This document shows positions 43,785 to 51,276 of a stretch of DNA of 64,000 nt, piece by piece. The position numbers were made by a program, and so were the translations under genes. This DNA comes from Halosimplex litoreum. Its GTDB lineage: Archaea; Halobacteriota; Halobacteria; Halobacteriales; Haloarculaceae. The notes under the pieces are model-generated. The model ran no database searches, was not told where the DNA came from, and saw nothing but the letters and a program-made list of their open reading frames with translations. Location of the stretch: positions 868,001 to 932,000 of the forward strand of contig NZ_CP065856.1 of the NCBI RefSeq assembly GCF_016065055.1, written 5' to 3'. Within the stretch, counting starts at the first letter, position 1. The number at the start of each line of letters is the position of its first letter.

Positions 43785-45251
43785 CTATTCCCCGTTGCCC
43801 TTCATTTCGATCATCTGCTTGCCCTTCACACGAAGGTCGTCCATCGTACACTCGACACCGCATCGGATGAGCGTCTTTGGATGGTCGTCGTTGCCGACAG
43901 TCGGTGAGACGACTTTGTGGACGACTTCTTCAATTTCGTACGTTACTGACGGGACATCGGTATCCAATCTGCCATTACACGCGGGCTGTGCTTCGATGAT
44001 GCCGTATGGACGTGCGAGCGGTGTCGGCATTGAGATGATTTCCCCACCCGTCGTCCCATCGATACGATTCTTGAGTCGTCGCTTTGCCTCTTGCTCGGCA
44101 ACTTTCAACGACGGTGCATCGGTTTTGACAAACTCGGGTGCGTCGTTCGACCCCGCACGGTCTGCTAATGCCCCGTGTTCGACCACGACTTCGGGGATAG
44201 TAGTCCCGACAGCAATTGCATTGTTTGGGAAGGTTGGTTCGTCGGACGTGACTTCGCGCTCTTTCGATTGTTCACCACGGACACCAAGGGTGTGTTGGGG
44301 TGAGATTTGGAACATGGCGTTGTTTTTGAGAACACGGCTATCCTCAATGGTTCCACTCTCACCGAGCCCAATTGTCCCCAATCGCGGTTGCTCGATGTGT
44401 TGATCGTAGACGATTGTCGGCGTGTCCGTTTGAGAATTGTATTCGACCCACCACGACGATTGGGTCTTTTTACAGATCCAATCGAGTACGTCGACGCAAC
44501 TATGTTTATAGTCGTAGAATGCTTTTGGAGCGGCTTTCTCAACGGTTTCCGTGACATTCCCCCACGACCTGAACTCGGACTGTACTTCTGCAAGTCCTTG
44601 TTCGACGACTGTGTCGTCAAGTGGTGTACTATCAAAAGCGGTGTCTTCGGAAACGGTCTGTTGCTGATCTTGTGCCATTCCTGCTTGGACAATTCCTAAT
44701 CCCGCAGGAACGGACCATTGCCCATTCGTTGCCTTCACATCGAACTGTGGAAGTCCGCCGTGCGATTGGAGCTGATCTGCGACCCTATCGAAAACGTTCT
44801 TAACAGAGTGTTCGTACGAAAATTCATCGTCAAAACTCACATCAGAGAAGATGTTTGCCCAATCAGTGACGAGGATGCGGAAAGCACCTCTCAGCGGACT
44901 CGATCCTGCTGAGAAGATGGGGCCGTGGTGGATGGTGACGTATTGGTTCGTTATATCACATTGTAGGTCGATGCGGACAGGATCGTTTCCAAAGGATCGA
45001 AGCCCGTCTGAAGATGCATCGTCGGTTATTGCTCCGAGTACATCTTCACCACCCCATTCGTAGGGGATTTGGACCTCTGTGACCTTCACAAGGTCAGACG
45101 TGCCGTGTTTCGCAATCGTTGATTCGAGAGCGGGTGTATCTCCCTCTTTTCCATTGACGACAGGGACCTCTGTCCCATCGACAGTGACACGAACAGTGGG
45201 ACGACAGTCAGACGGATAGGCCGATGTGCCGCGAATAGATGAACTACTCAT
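43785..45251 (-). CDS. 488-residue element protein, possible baseplate-hub/tail protein
   Basis: ATG 45251 overlaps the preceding gene by four bases (MSSSSIRGTSAYPSDCRPTV). The N-terminal 150 residues (VRVTVDGTEVPVV, VTEVQIPYEWGGEDVLGAI, DPVRIDLQCDITNQ, AFRILVTDWANIFSDVSF, YEHSVKNVFDRVADQL) follow the strand order of phage late-control-D / baseplate-hub proteins. The protein has no signal peptide or membrane helix. It is the largest product of the element and the end of its main operon. The tail assignment is an inference from architecture and context, not from a clear motif; another structural or enzymatic role is possible. Confidence 0.55.
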   Translation of the reverse strand: MSSSSIRGTSAYPSDCRPTVRVTVDGTEVPVVNGKEGDTPALESTIAKHGTSDLVKVTEVQIPYEWGGEDVLGAITDDASSDGLRSFGNDPVRIDLQCDITNQYVTIHHGPIFSAGSSPLRGAFRILVTDWANIFSDVSFDDEFSYEHSVKNVFDRVADQLQSHGGLPQFDVKATNGQWSVPAGLGIVQAGMAQDQQQTVSEDTAFDSTPLDDTVVEQGLAEVQSEFRSWGNVTETVEKAAPKAFYDYKHSCVDVLDWICKKTQSSWWVEYNSQTDTPTIVYDQHIEQPRLGTIGLGESGTIEDSRVLKNNAMFQISPQHTLGVRGEQSKEREVTSDEPTFPNNAIAVGTTIPEVVVEHGALADRAGSNDAPEFVKTDAPSLKVAEQEAKRRLKNRIDGTTGGEIISMPTPLARPYGIIEAQPACNGRLDTDVPSVTYEIEEVVHKVVSPTVGNDDHPKTLIRCGVECTMDDLRVKGKQMIEMKGNGE

Positions 45252-45556
45252 TCGCTCACCTCTCCCGTATCGATGACTTCGCCACTCTCGATTCGAGCTT
45301 CCCAACTGCCATCGGCGTCGATCAATATCGAAACGTCATCGTGGTCATAGTCTTCTTCGAACTGTTCCTCGTCGGTTTCGTCAGTCTCGCTATCGTTAGT
45401 CATATTCTCCATAGAATCGCGTTCCTCGGTTGGTTCTCCACTCGAAGTGTGGGGGTTGGCCGTCTCGGAACCGTCTCCGTCGTCGGATTGTTGGTTCGCC
45501 GTTGCTCCCGAATCCGTGGGCGGACTGCTATCCGACGACTGTTCGCTTTCAGTCAT
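45248..45556 (-). CDS. 102-residue acidic element protein
   Basis: MTESEQSSDSSPPTDSGATA opens a long disordered acidic region, and the last 30 residues (YDHDDVSILIDADGSWEARI) look folded. Start and stop overlap both neighbours in the operon by 4-8 bp. Possibly a chaperone-like or small structural protein; no family recognised. Confidence 0.62.
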   Translation of the reverse strand: MTESEQSSDSSPPTDSGATANQQSDDGDGSETANPHTSSGEPTEERDSMENMTNDSETDETDEEQFEEDYDHDDVSILIDADGSWEARIESGEVIDTGEVSE

Positions 45557-45875
45557 CGTCTTCGCCTCCCGTCACAGCACTCAGACCCCAATCGTCGGCC
45601 CTACCCCCATCGTCACCTTCGTTCGCAAAGTCCTCAGGCGTGGCGACAAAGGACATCTTGAGCGAAATTTCCGTCCGTCGACCGTTCTTATCCTCTAAGT
45701 ATCGCGCCCTCGGTCGATCGACTCGTACCTTCTTCGCTTGCGGCTTCAGAAACGTCTCGCCGTCGTGAATTACTGCGATCGTCGTCGGCTCTGCCGATAG
45801 CACCGTTTCGACATCGGAAACGGACAATCCGTCCATCGACCGACTTGCAAGGTCGGAAGGGTCTGTGTCGGTCAT
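45549..45875 (-). CDS. 108-residue element protein
   Basis: MTDTDPSDLASRSMDGLSVS is followed by a beta-rich core (TTIAVIHDGETFLKPQAKKV, RTEISLKMSFVATPEDFA) and an acidic tail. The size and position before the large gene resemble small tail-completion proteins of phages, which is only a positional argument. The start overlaps the upstream stop by four bases. Confidence 0.6.
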   Translation of the reverse strand: MTDTDPSDLASRSMDGLSVSDVETVLSAEPTTIAVIHDGETFLKPQAKKVRVDRPRARYLEDKNGRRTEISLKMSFVATPEDFANEGDDGGRADDWGLSAVTGGEDDD

Positions 45876-46036
45876 TCGTATTCCTCGGTTAGATCAACAT
45901 CGATGTCCGCCTCATCGAGCAATTCAGGAATGATTTCGTCGTACGTTGCGTTGGGCGAGCAATCGAGCCACTGTCGCGCCCTGTCGAGACGTGCTGCCGT
46001 CTTCGGTCCAATCGTGATCGAGATGAATCCAGACAT
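45872..46036 (-). CDS. 54-residue element protein, RHH-like
   Basis: ATG at 46036 gives MSGFISITIGPKTAARLDRA, then a helix pair with DCSPNATYDEIIPELLDEAD. A strand followed by two helices fits a ribbon-helix-helix DNA-binding unit. It lies 4 bp after the preceding gene and overlaps the next by four bases. Confidence 0.5.
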   Translation of the reverse strand: MSGFISITIGPKTAARLDRARQWLDCSPNATYDEIIPELLDEADIDVDLTEEYE

Positions 46037-46040
46037 TTCG

Positions 46041-46304
46041 TTAAATTCCGTAATCACTGTCGTCGGTCTGTTCGTCGCCCGATACCACAGATTCGTCGGG
46101 CGAGTGCTGTTCGACAACCGCTCCGTCGTCCAATTTCTCCCTCGCCATTCCCCATCGGCGAAGTGCAAGCATCGCCCCACTCACCGCCGTCGAATCATCC
46201 ATTCTTGATTGAATATCGCCGTCGTCGGTTTCACCACTATCCGTCCCACCGTTCCCCCAAGCACGGGCGGAGGCTTGCCCCTGTGAAACACGTTCAAACA
46301 TCAT
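46041..46304 (-). CDS. 87-residue element protein, first gene of the operon
   Basis: MMFERVSQGQASARAWGNGG opens a mostly acidic, disordered protein with one likely helix (STAVSGAMLALRRWGMAREK). It is the first gene of the five-gene leftward operon. TTAAGTTATCAT just upstream on the plus strand provides A+T-rich promoter-like sequence. No family recognised. Confidence 0.5.
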   Translation of the reverse strand: MMFERVSQGQASARAWGNGGTDSGETDDGDIQSRMDDSTAVSGAMLALRRWGMAREKLDDGAVVEQHSPDESVVSGDEQTDDSDYGI

Positions 46305-46350
46305 TAAGTTATCATACTACGAGACTTGGACTCCGTCGATTCTATGACTC

Positions 46351-46887
46351 TCAGGAGTCTCCACTCTCTACAGGAGTTGGGACTAACAGATTCGACGCAT
46401 TCGCCACATCTCCGAACCGAGGGATACCGTCATCGCCCATTCGCCAGATCCCCCGTCCGTAATGGAGGTCCCAATGGAAATCCTCCTCGTGAACCGCTAC
46501 GGTCGATGGGATATTGAGAATGCGATGAGTCTCATGATGGACTACAGTCGAACCGTCTGCAAACACCTCGTACGGATCAGCTCCATCCGCAATCGCAGAC
46601 AGTCGATGCTCATGGACGATCACGTCCCCGTCTGAGAGGTAGGTGTACTGTCCGTCCGTCCACCGTTGGATGTCTGGTCCGACTCTCGATGGCGGCTCGA
46701 TATCGTGCTTATCAAGCCAATAAGCGATCGTAGAACGAGATACATCGAAGCGTTCCCCAATCTCTCGTTGAGCCAACTTCTCCTCGTGATACAGCCGCTG
46801 TAGTACATCAAATCTCTTATAATCGCATTGTTGATCGCAGTCTGTACTCTCTCCGTGCCCATCTTTGGGCGAACCGTCACCTGACAT
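46351..46887 (-). CDS. HTH-HNH protein (putative homing-type endonuclease or regulator)
   Basis: This is a 178-residue protein from ATG 46887 (MSGDGSPKDGHGESTDCDQQ). A homeodomain-like HTH is clear (LAQREIGERFDVSRSTIAYWLDKHDIEPPS). The second half has the HNH pattern: VIVHEHRLSAIADG, then STVVHHETHRILNIPSTVAV with His-His and a late His (FHWDLHYG). The canonical N-x-x-x-x-H of HNH is altered to THRILNIPS, so activity is uncertain. Similar proteins recur in haloarchaeal viruses. A GTG at 46947 is an alternative start. Confidence 0.72.
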   Translation of the reverse strand: MSGDGSPKDGHGESTDCDQQCDYKRFDVLQRLYHEEKLAQREIGERFDVSRSTIAYWLDKHDIEPPSRVGPDIQRWTDGQYTYLSDGDVIVHEHRLSAIADGADPYEVFADGSTVVHHETHRILNIPSTVAVHEEDFHWDLHYGRGIWRMGDDGIPRFGDVANASNLLVPTPVESGDS

Positions 46888-47917
46888 ATTTCCTCTACGA
46901 ACACAATCCTTATCAGGTGGGACAACGAAGGTAGAGTTGGAACCCACTCCTTCACTCTCCTATCTTCACCGAACGAGCAGTCAATTCTATATCAATTTGC
47001 TCGCTCGACGAAGGACTCGGATCGCGCTCGTATGTATTGCATGGGCTGCGGGGCTCAAAAAACTATTGATCGAAGACAGGTCAGAAAATATGTTGGTTAG
47101 ACGAATTGGACAAACGTGAAATCAAGAAGGACCCAATAGATGCTCCCATCAGACTTGGTATTGAATTGTACGTAGCGCCCATCGAGAGAGTCATCATTGG
47201 GTCAGAGGATGTTCCACTCTCGGAGAGCATTCGATGTTGAGCATTCCTATGCTACAGCACAGAATTGGCCCGCAAATTGGCTCACGATATCGTATCAAAG
47301 TCATGATTCCAATACCATAGGCTCGACTCGGGTTCAACCGTGAACAACCATCTCCCAACTCCCGATTGCGGTGCTGTGGATGATCTCCGTCACAGAGACA
47401 ACTCACCAATTACCGTTTCTTCCACTGTTTTCAAACAGTGTGGCGATTCACCGCAGTCGACGTTTCTGAGTGTCGAGGGCGGTTTGCTGTTTGAACCGCC
47501 CGAGACAGGAAGAAACGAGACAAGGTGAATCGCAATATCTCTCCACTCCATAGATTATGTTTTGTAAAGTGTGAAAACTTTTGTAGCTAATCTGAAAAAC
47601 TACCGTGATCGGAGTTTGAGACTAAGTTGTCTGTATGTGCTATTCTGATGGATTCATTTGCGGAAGATGATGGAAGACACTCGTTGGTCAATCAAGTCCT
47701 CTGTGATGGCTGTATGGTGGCTCAAATTAGATTCTGATGGCAACTGTGTCCCTACGCTTCGACCGACGGTTGTATTCGACGGTTCACTAAGCCGACTGTC
47801 TTGGCTATTTGAGACACTGCACTATGAGTTGCCTGTATGACCGACGTGAGTGAGTGGAAAATATTTGCGAGATGAATCCCCTTAACCCACCTCATCGTCC
47901 CTGTGAGAACAGGAGTA
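46888..47917. other. One-kilobase non-coding region of the element
   Basis: No open frame here has protein-like composition, including those at 47340-47528 and 47658-47840. The region is A+T-rich and contains the complex inverted-repeat cluster at 47414-47533. A replication origin, regulatory RNA or remnant of another insertion are possible contents. Confidence 0.5.
47414..47533. repeat. Cluster of perfect inverted repeats, mutually exclusive folds
   Basis: Perfect arms: CGTTTCTTCC (47414-47423) with GGAAGAAACG (47508-47517); GCGATTCACC (47443-47452) with GGTGAATCGC (47524-47533); ACTGTTT/AAACAGT at 47424-47439; GGGCGGTT/AACCGCCC at 47477-47484 and 47494-47501. A second CGTTTCT (47461-47467) can also pair with 47511-47517, so two alternative folds compete. 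It could be an RNA, an origin or a miniature insertion sequence. Confidence 0.75.
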
Positions 47918-48139
47918 ATGGCCGAAAATCAACCCTCACGAACGGAGCTTGGGACGAGTTTCCCCATCGTCCGTGAACCAAGTCGGTGCGTCGGTACTGT
48001 GAAGCGAGGATCGAGTGACCTTCGAGTACCAATCCCACTTCGATTCGTTGATGTTGACCCCTTTGAGTTTCTGCGTCATAGTTGCTACTATTGTGGACGT
48101 TCGTCGAATAACCTTTGTTCAATACAGTCGATTCGTTGA
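47918..48139 (+). CDS. Possible 73-residue element protein with CxxC
   Basis: ATG at 47918 follows AGGAG by two bases. It reads MAENQPSRTELGTSFPIVRE and later FLRHSCYYCGRSSNNLCSIQ. The N-terminal half is plausible and the cysteine triplet may bind metal, but the frame is short and has no recognised relative. It ends convergently, 66 bp before the integrase stop. Confidence 0.35.
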   Translation: MAENQPSRTELGTSFPIVREPSRCVGTVKRGSSDLRVPIPLRFVDVDPFEFLRHSCYYCGRSSNNLCSIQSIR

Positions 48140-48205
48140 CTACTATTATTGACAGGAATCGTATGAATAAGTGTTGCCGAGGGCGGATCGGCAGTCGGTT
48201 ATCGT

Positions 48206-49216
48206 CTATTCGAAGTAGTCGCGTCGATCCTCTTGTTTTTCCTCCTCAGTGCGAACGTCGTAGTGTTTGTCCATAATCTGTTGACTTACGTTACAGCGGT
48301 CGGAAATATACTTATCTGGAATCTCGTCTTTCCGATAGTCGATGATGGTTCGTTTGCGGATGGCGTGAGGACTCACAATCGACGGACAGCCACTTGGAAC
48401 GTTGGTATAGCCTGCTGCATCACATTCCGCTTCGAGGCGATTGTGCGGACAATCAGCGCCGATTTGGCACGGTTGCGTCCATCGATATACGATGCGTCGA
48501 AGCGTAGATTTCGATGGCCTCGTCGTTTCCCCTGCGATGAGCGGTTGTCGTCCGTGGTCGTCTGTTACTGATGGCCGAACGTTGTCGATGTAATCGGCGA
48601 TGACCGTCGTGATGTGGTCCGATAGAGAGACGGGACGTTCACCACTGTATCCGTTTTTCAACGTCGTTCCTGCGTCGGGACGATGCTCGAACCACAGTCG
48701 TTGCTCGTCACGGTCGAAGTCCTCGATGTCGAGTGAGTGGGCACCACCTAATCGAACGCCAACGCCATAGAGAATTGTCCACAGCACGTGATCGCGAGAG
48801 GCATATTCGAATTGATTGAGATAGTGGTCTATCTGTTCTGCGTGATCCTTGGGGAGTACCTCATCGCGTTCCTCACCCCCATTCAATGCGGGGACATCGA
48901 TTCGTTCCGAGAGGTTTTGTTCGACGGCGTCGATGTCTTCGAGGAAGCTTACCCACACTCGCACCGTCGTTAGTTGAGTATGGAGTGAGGTAACTGAGAG
49001 GTCTCCGTCCTTCCGTCGCCACTTGCGATATTCGAGTAACTTCCGACCATCGAGGTCGGCAGTCGTTCCGACATCATCTCGACCATCCGCCCATCGGATC
49101 ACATGCTTCAGTCGATACTCGTGTGAACGGACGGTGTTTTCCGTCACTTCGTCGCTGCGATGTTCGAGGTACAATTCTACAGCCTTGTCGACGGGCATCG
49201 GTTCGATCTGTGACAT
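48206..49216 (-). CDS. Tyrosine recombinase (integrase) of the element
   Basis: This 336-residue site-specific recombinase has an N-terminal SAM-like core-binding domain (VELYLEHRSDEVTENTVRSH) and a catalytic domain with Arg155 (YGVGVRLGGAHSLDIEDF), Lys187 region (LKNGYSGERPV), His284-x-x-Arg287 (SPHAIRKRT) and nucleophile Tyr319 (MDKHYD). A four-Cys insertion (residues 250, 256, 265, 277) is typical of haloarchaeal viral integrases. It starts 60 bp from the right att site. All catalytic residues are present, so excision should be possible. Confidence 0.92.
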   Translation of the reverse strand: MSQIEPMPVDKAVELYLEHRSDEVTENTVRSHEYRLKHVIRWADGRDDVGTTADLDGRKLLEYRKWRRKDGDLSVTSLHTQLTTVRVWVSFLEDIDAVEQNLSERIDVPALNGGEERDEVLPKDHAEQIDHYLNQFEYASRDHVLWTILYGVGVRLGGAHSLDIEDFDRDEQRLWFEHRPDAGTTLKNGYSGERPVSLSDHITTVIADYIDNVRPSVTDDHGRQPLIAGETTRPSKSTLRRIVYRWTQPCQIGADCPHNRLEAECDAAGYTNVPSGCPSIVSPHAIRKRTIIDYRKDEIPDKYISDRCNVSQQIMDKHYDVRTEEEKQEDRRDYFE

Positions 49217-49275
49217 GGGTTACGACGCGCGATAGGAGAATTTTGGACGCTTGGGTGGTCGAGAGACCTAAACAC

Positions 49276-49303
49276 CCGCGGTTCAAATCCGCGTTGGCCC
49301 ACT
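49276..49303 (+). other. Right attachment site
   Basis: This is an exact 28-bp copy of 40129-40156. It contains the complete tRNA T-arm and 3' acceptor strand but no tRNA body. Confidence 0.85.
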
Positions 49304-49338
49304 ATTTTGCTGCGAGCACTACGCGAGCAGCAAATAGT
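49301..49338 (+). terminator. Hairpin after the right att site
   Basis: ACTATTTTGCTGC (49301-49313) pairs with GCAGCAAATAGT (49327-49338) with one bulged T. It could terminate transcription or be part of a recombination site; it is followed by A/T-rich bases only briefly. Confidence 0.35.
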
Positions 49339-49415
49339 ATCCCGAGCGGATTCGAACGAGAGAAGTCGCAGCCCGCACAGAGAGCGAAGCGACCGAGCAG
49401 GACCGTCTTCGCGTT

Positions 49416-49445
49416 GTTCAAATCCGCGTTGGCCCACTCAGTTTC
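49416..49445 (+). repeat. Third copy of the tRNA-Ile 3' end
   Basis: It is identical over 30 bp to 40134-40163, including seven bases beyond the 28-bp att core. Its 5' side (GCGTT) does not match the tRNA T-stem. It looks like the displaced end of an earlier integration or the original chromosomal flank. Confidence 0.75.
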
Positions 49446-49527
49446 TACACACTCGTCAGCCGACGGAGAGGCGTCGATCGGTTCGTAGGGGTCGGCGTCA
49501 AGTCGTCGCGCGGAAGAGAGTCAACGG

Positions 49528-50073
49528 TCAGGCGCCGGGACCGTCGGCGGTGTAGACGATCGAGGACGACTCGTCGTGCGGTGAGCGATACACCAGTAGT
49601 AGTTCGTAGTCGCGGTCGACGGGAACGTTGATCGAGTCTTCGGTGACGATCTGACTGTCCTCGCCGGAAGTGCGGTCGGCGGGCCAGAATCCGGTCTCGT
49701 TGACGTGGAGCCGCACGGTCTCGCCGTCCTCGTAGAACTCGTCCTGTACGTCCAGCGAGTCCGACGACTGGACGTTTCCGTGGGCGGTGTCGGAGGCGTT
49801 GAAGCCCGACCCGCGGACGTACAGCGCGTCGAAGCGGATCGAGTCGCCGCCCTGGTGGGCGATCGTCGCGTACCCCGATCCGGCGTGGTCGGGTGTCGGC
49901 GTGTAGCGGTCCTCGAAGGTCGTCGTCGGTGTCTGCGGCCCGGTCTGGTTCCCGTACCCGAGGACGAGCGACGCGATGACGGCCGCGAGGATGACCGTGA
50001 TCGCGACCATCAGTACGACGCCGATGACCGGCGACACCGCGTCGTCGTCCGAGAGAAGCCCGTTGATGTGCAT
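49528..50073 (-). CDS. Type IV pilin, archaeal
   Basis: This 181-residue protein starts MHINGLLSDDDAVSPVIGVV. The short charged leader and DAVSPVIGV processing site are followed by a hydrophobic helix (about 16-40), the archaeal pilin N-terminal (DUF1628-like) signature cut by prepilin peptidase PibD. The variable beta-rich head contains HQGGDSIRFDALYVRGSG, shared with the second pilin. It is a likely surface-adhesion pilin; pilus assembly ATPase genes are not in the window. Confidence 0.9.
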   Translation of the reverse strand: MHINGLLSDDDAVSPVIGVVLMVAITVILAAVIASLVLGYGNQTGPQTPTTTFEDRYTPTPDHAGSGYATIAHQGGDSIRFDALYVRGSGFNASDTAHGNVQSSDSLDVQDEFYEDGETVRLHVNETGFWPADRTSGEDSQIVTEDSINVPVDRDYELLLVYRSPHDESSSIVYTADGPGA

Positions 50074-50220
50074 GGTTCGACCAGCACTCGCGTGTCTGCG
50101 CAGTGCTACCCGGATACTTCTCGGTTACCGGAATAAGTGTACCACGCCGTTCTCGCACGTACTGGCCGCTCAGACGACATTTATCGGGTTCAAGCAGAAC
50201 TTGGAGCTCCGTCGCGGTGG

Positions 50221-50250
50221 CGCGAGTGATTCTCGTCGATGAGACTCGCG
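50221..50250. terminator. Dyad between the two pilin genes
   Basis: CGCGAGT (50221-50227) and ACTCGCG (50244-50250) are perfect 7-bp arms with a 16-nt loop. Their place just beyond the end of the upstream pilin gene (stop at 50289, transcribed leftward) fits a terminator. Confidence 0.35.
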
Positions 50251-50288
50251 GCTACGCGGTGTGATAAAACGGAAAGAGGGCGGCCGGA

Positions 50289-50837
50289 TTAGGCGTCGGG
50301 GCCTTCCTGCTCGTTCAGCGTCGAGGAGGTGTCGCCCTCCTGGGCCTGGTAGACGACGCTGATGTCGTACGTCGAGTTCACGGAGACGTACGCTCGGTCA
50401 CCGGAGACGACCGCGCTGTCGTCTCCACTCGCGGTCCCGTTCCAGATTCCGTTCTCGACGGATGCGTTCATGTGGTCGATACTGCTGGCGCTCGCGTTCT
50501 CCTTCAGCCACCCGCGCCAAGTACTTACAGTCCCAGCATCCTCATACAGGTCGAAGAAGTTGCTCCCACGGATATAGAGCTCATCGTCGCTGACCGAGTC
50601 TCCGCCGTCGTGCGAAACCGTAAGCACACCGACGTTGTCTTGGTCGGACCACTCGTTGACCTGCTCGTAGTCGAACCCGATAGTTGCGGTCGGTGCGCCT
50701 TGCTGTGCCTGATTCCCGAGACCGAGGACGAACGACGCGATGACGGCCGCGAGGATAACCGTGATCGCGACCATCAGGATGACGCCGATAACCGGCGACA
50801 CCGCGTCGTCGTCGTCGAAGAGTTGCTTGATATCCAT
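50289..50837 (-). CDS. Type IV pilin, archaeal (paralogue)
   Basis: This 182-residue protein starts at ATG 50837 (MDIKQLFDDDDAVSPVIGVI). Leader, cleavage site and hydrophobic helix are nearly identical to the neighbouring pilin, and the head keeps VSHDGGDSVSDDELYIRGSN. An upstream in-frame codon at 50915 is rejected, since the leader starts right before the conserved DDDAVSP. The two genes are separated by about 215 bp and may be expressed separately. Confidence 0.9.
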   Translation of the reverse strand: MDIKQLFDDDDAVSPVIGVILMVAITVILAAVIASFVLGLGNQAQQGAPTATIGFDYEQVNEWSDQDNVGVLTVSHDGGDSVSDDELYIRGSNFFDLYEDAGTVSTWRGWLKENASASSIDHMNASVENGIWNGTASGDDSAVVSGDRAYVSVNSTYDISVVYQAQEGDTSSTLNEQEGPDA

Positions 50838-51276
50838 TGTGTTCACCGCATCTCTTCTGGCGCGCTGACACGCACACCCCTGCGAGATGCTATCGGGTAG
50901 TTTCGGCTTACCCACATAAACCCGGGGTTGCGTTTTCCCTGAACTGCCCGTTCAACCGGAGATTTCGCCGTTCAAGTCCGGGTTGAACGGCAGTAACGCA
51001 TTCTGAAAATAGCCTCGAGAACCGCTAAAACTGCCGACATGGGCGTATGGCGACCATTTGCCCGTGAAATAACGTCTGGCTGACTAGAACCACGTCCAGT
51101 CGAGTTCGACCGACCTGTGCCGGCGACGACCAGCCGACTTCGGCCGCGTGCGGGTCCCGGTCGACCGGGCGCCGGTAGTGTGGCCCTACCCGCGCGGGCG
51201 ACGTGGGGGCTCGCACCCGCCGGGTCGTGTGGTAGTGGTCGACACATATTTGTAATGGAAGACGGTATCTGGCCCC
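50838..51276. other. Divergent promoter region of pilin and lipoprotein genes
   Basis: There is no gene. CTGCCCGTTCAACC (50944-50957) and GGTTGAACGGCAG (50981-50993) form an imperfect dyad with one bulge, and a further CCGTTCAAG lies between. This could be an operator. ACATATTTG at 51244-51252 is the TATA candidate of the rightward gene. Confidence 0.5.
51244..51252 (+). promoter_or_regulatory. Putative TATA box of the polyglycine lipoprotein
   Basis: ACATATTTG lies 25-33 nt before the ATG at 51277. Confidence 0.45.

Larger units (their letters stand above)
40129..49303. mobile_element. Integrated element in tRNA-Ile (virus- or plasmid-derived)
   Basis: A 28-bp direct repeat of the tRNA-Ile 3' end (40129-40156 and 49276-49303) bounds about 9.15 kb of DNA that is visibly richer in A+T and full of short genes. 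A tyrosine recombinase starts 60 bp inside the right repeat. Contents, left to right: a small membrane peptide, possible zinc protein, a leftward SWIM operon, small HTH, two small genes, a leftward five-gene overlapping operon with a 488-residue product, HTH-HNH protein, a structured non-coding region, and integrase. I see no replication protein, so it is a small temperate virus, satellite or remnant. Confidence 0.85.

Noticed and set aside
47340-47528. Plus-strand frame of 62 codons
   Set aside because: It runs through the inverted-repeat cluster, its composition is not protein-like, and it has no relatives I recognise; the structure explains the sequence better.
47658-47840. Plus-strand frame of 60 codons in the element
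   Set aside because: No start context, no conserved pattern; likely chance in A+T-rich DNA.
40129-49303. Identification of the element as an integrated pleolipovirus
   Set aside because: The large protein has no signal peptide or C-terminal membrane anchor as a spike would, and no pleolipovirus NTPase is present.
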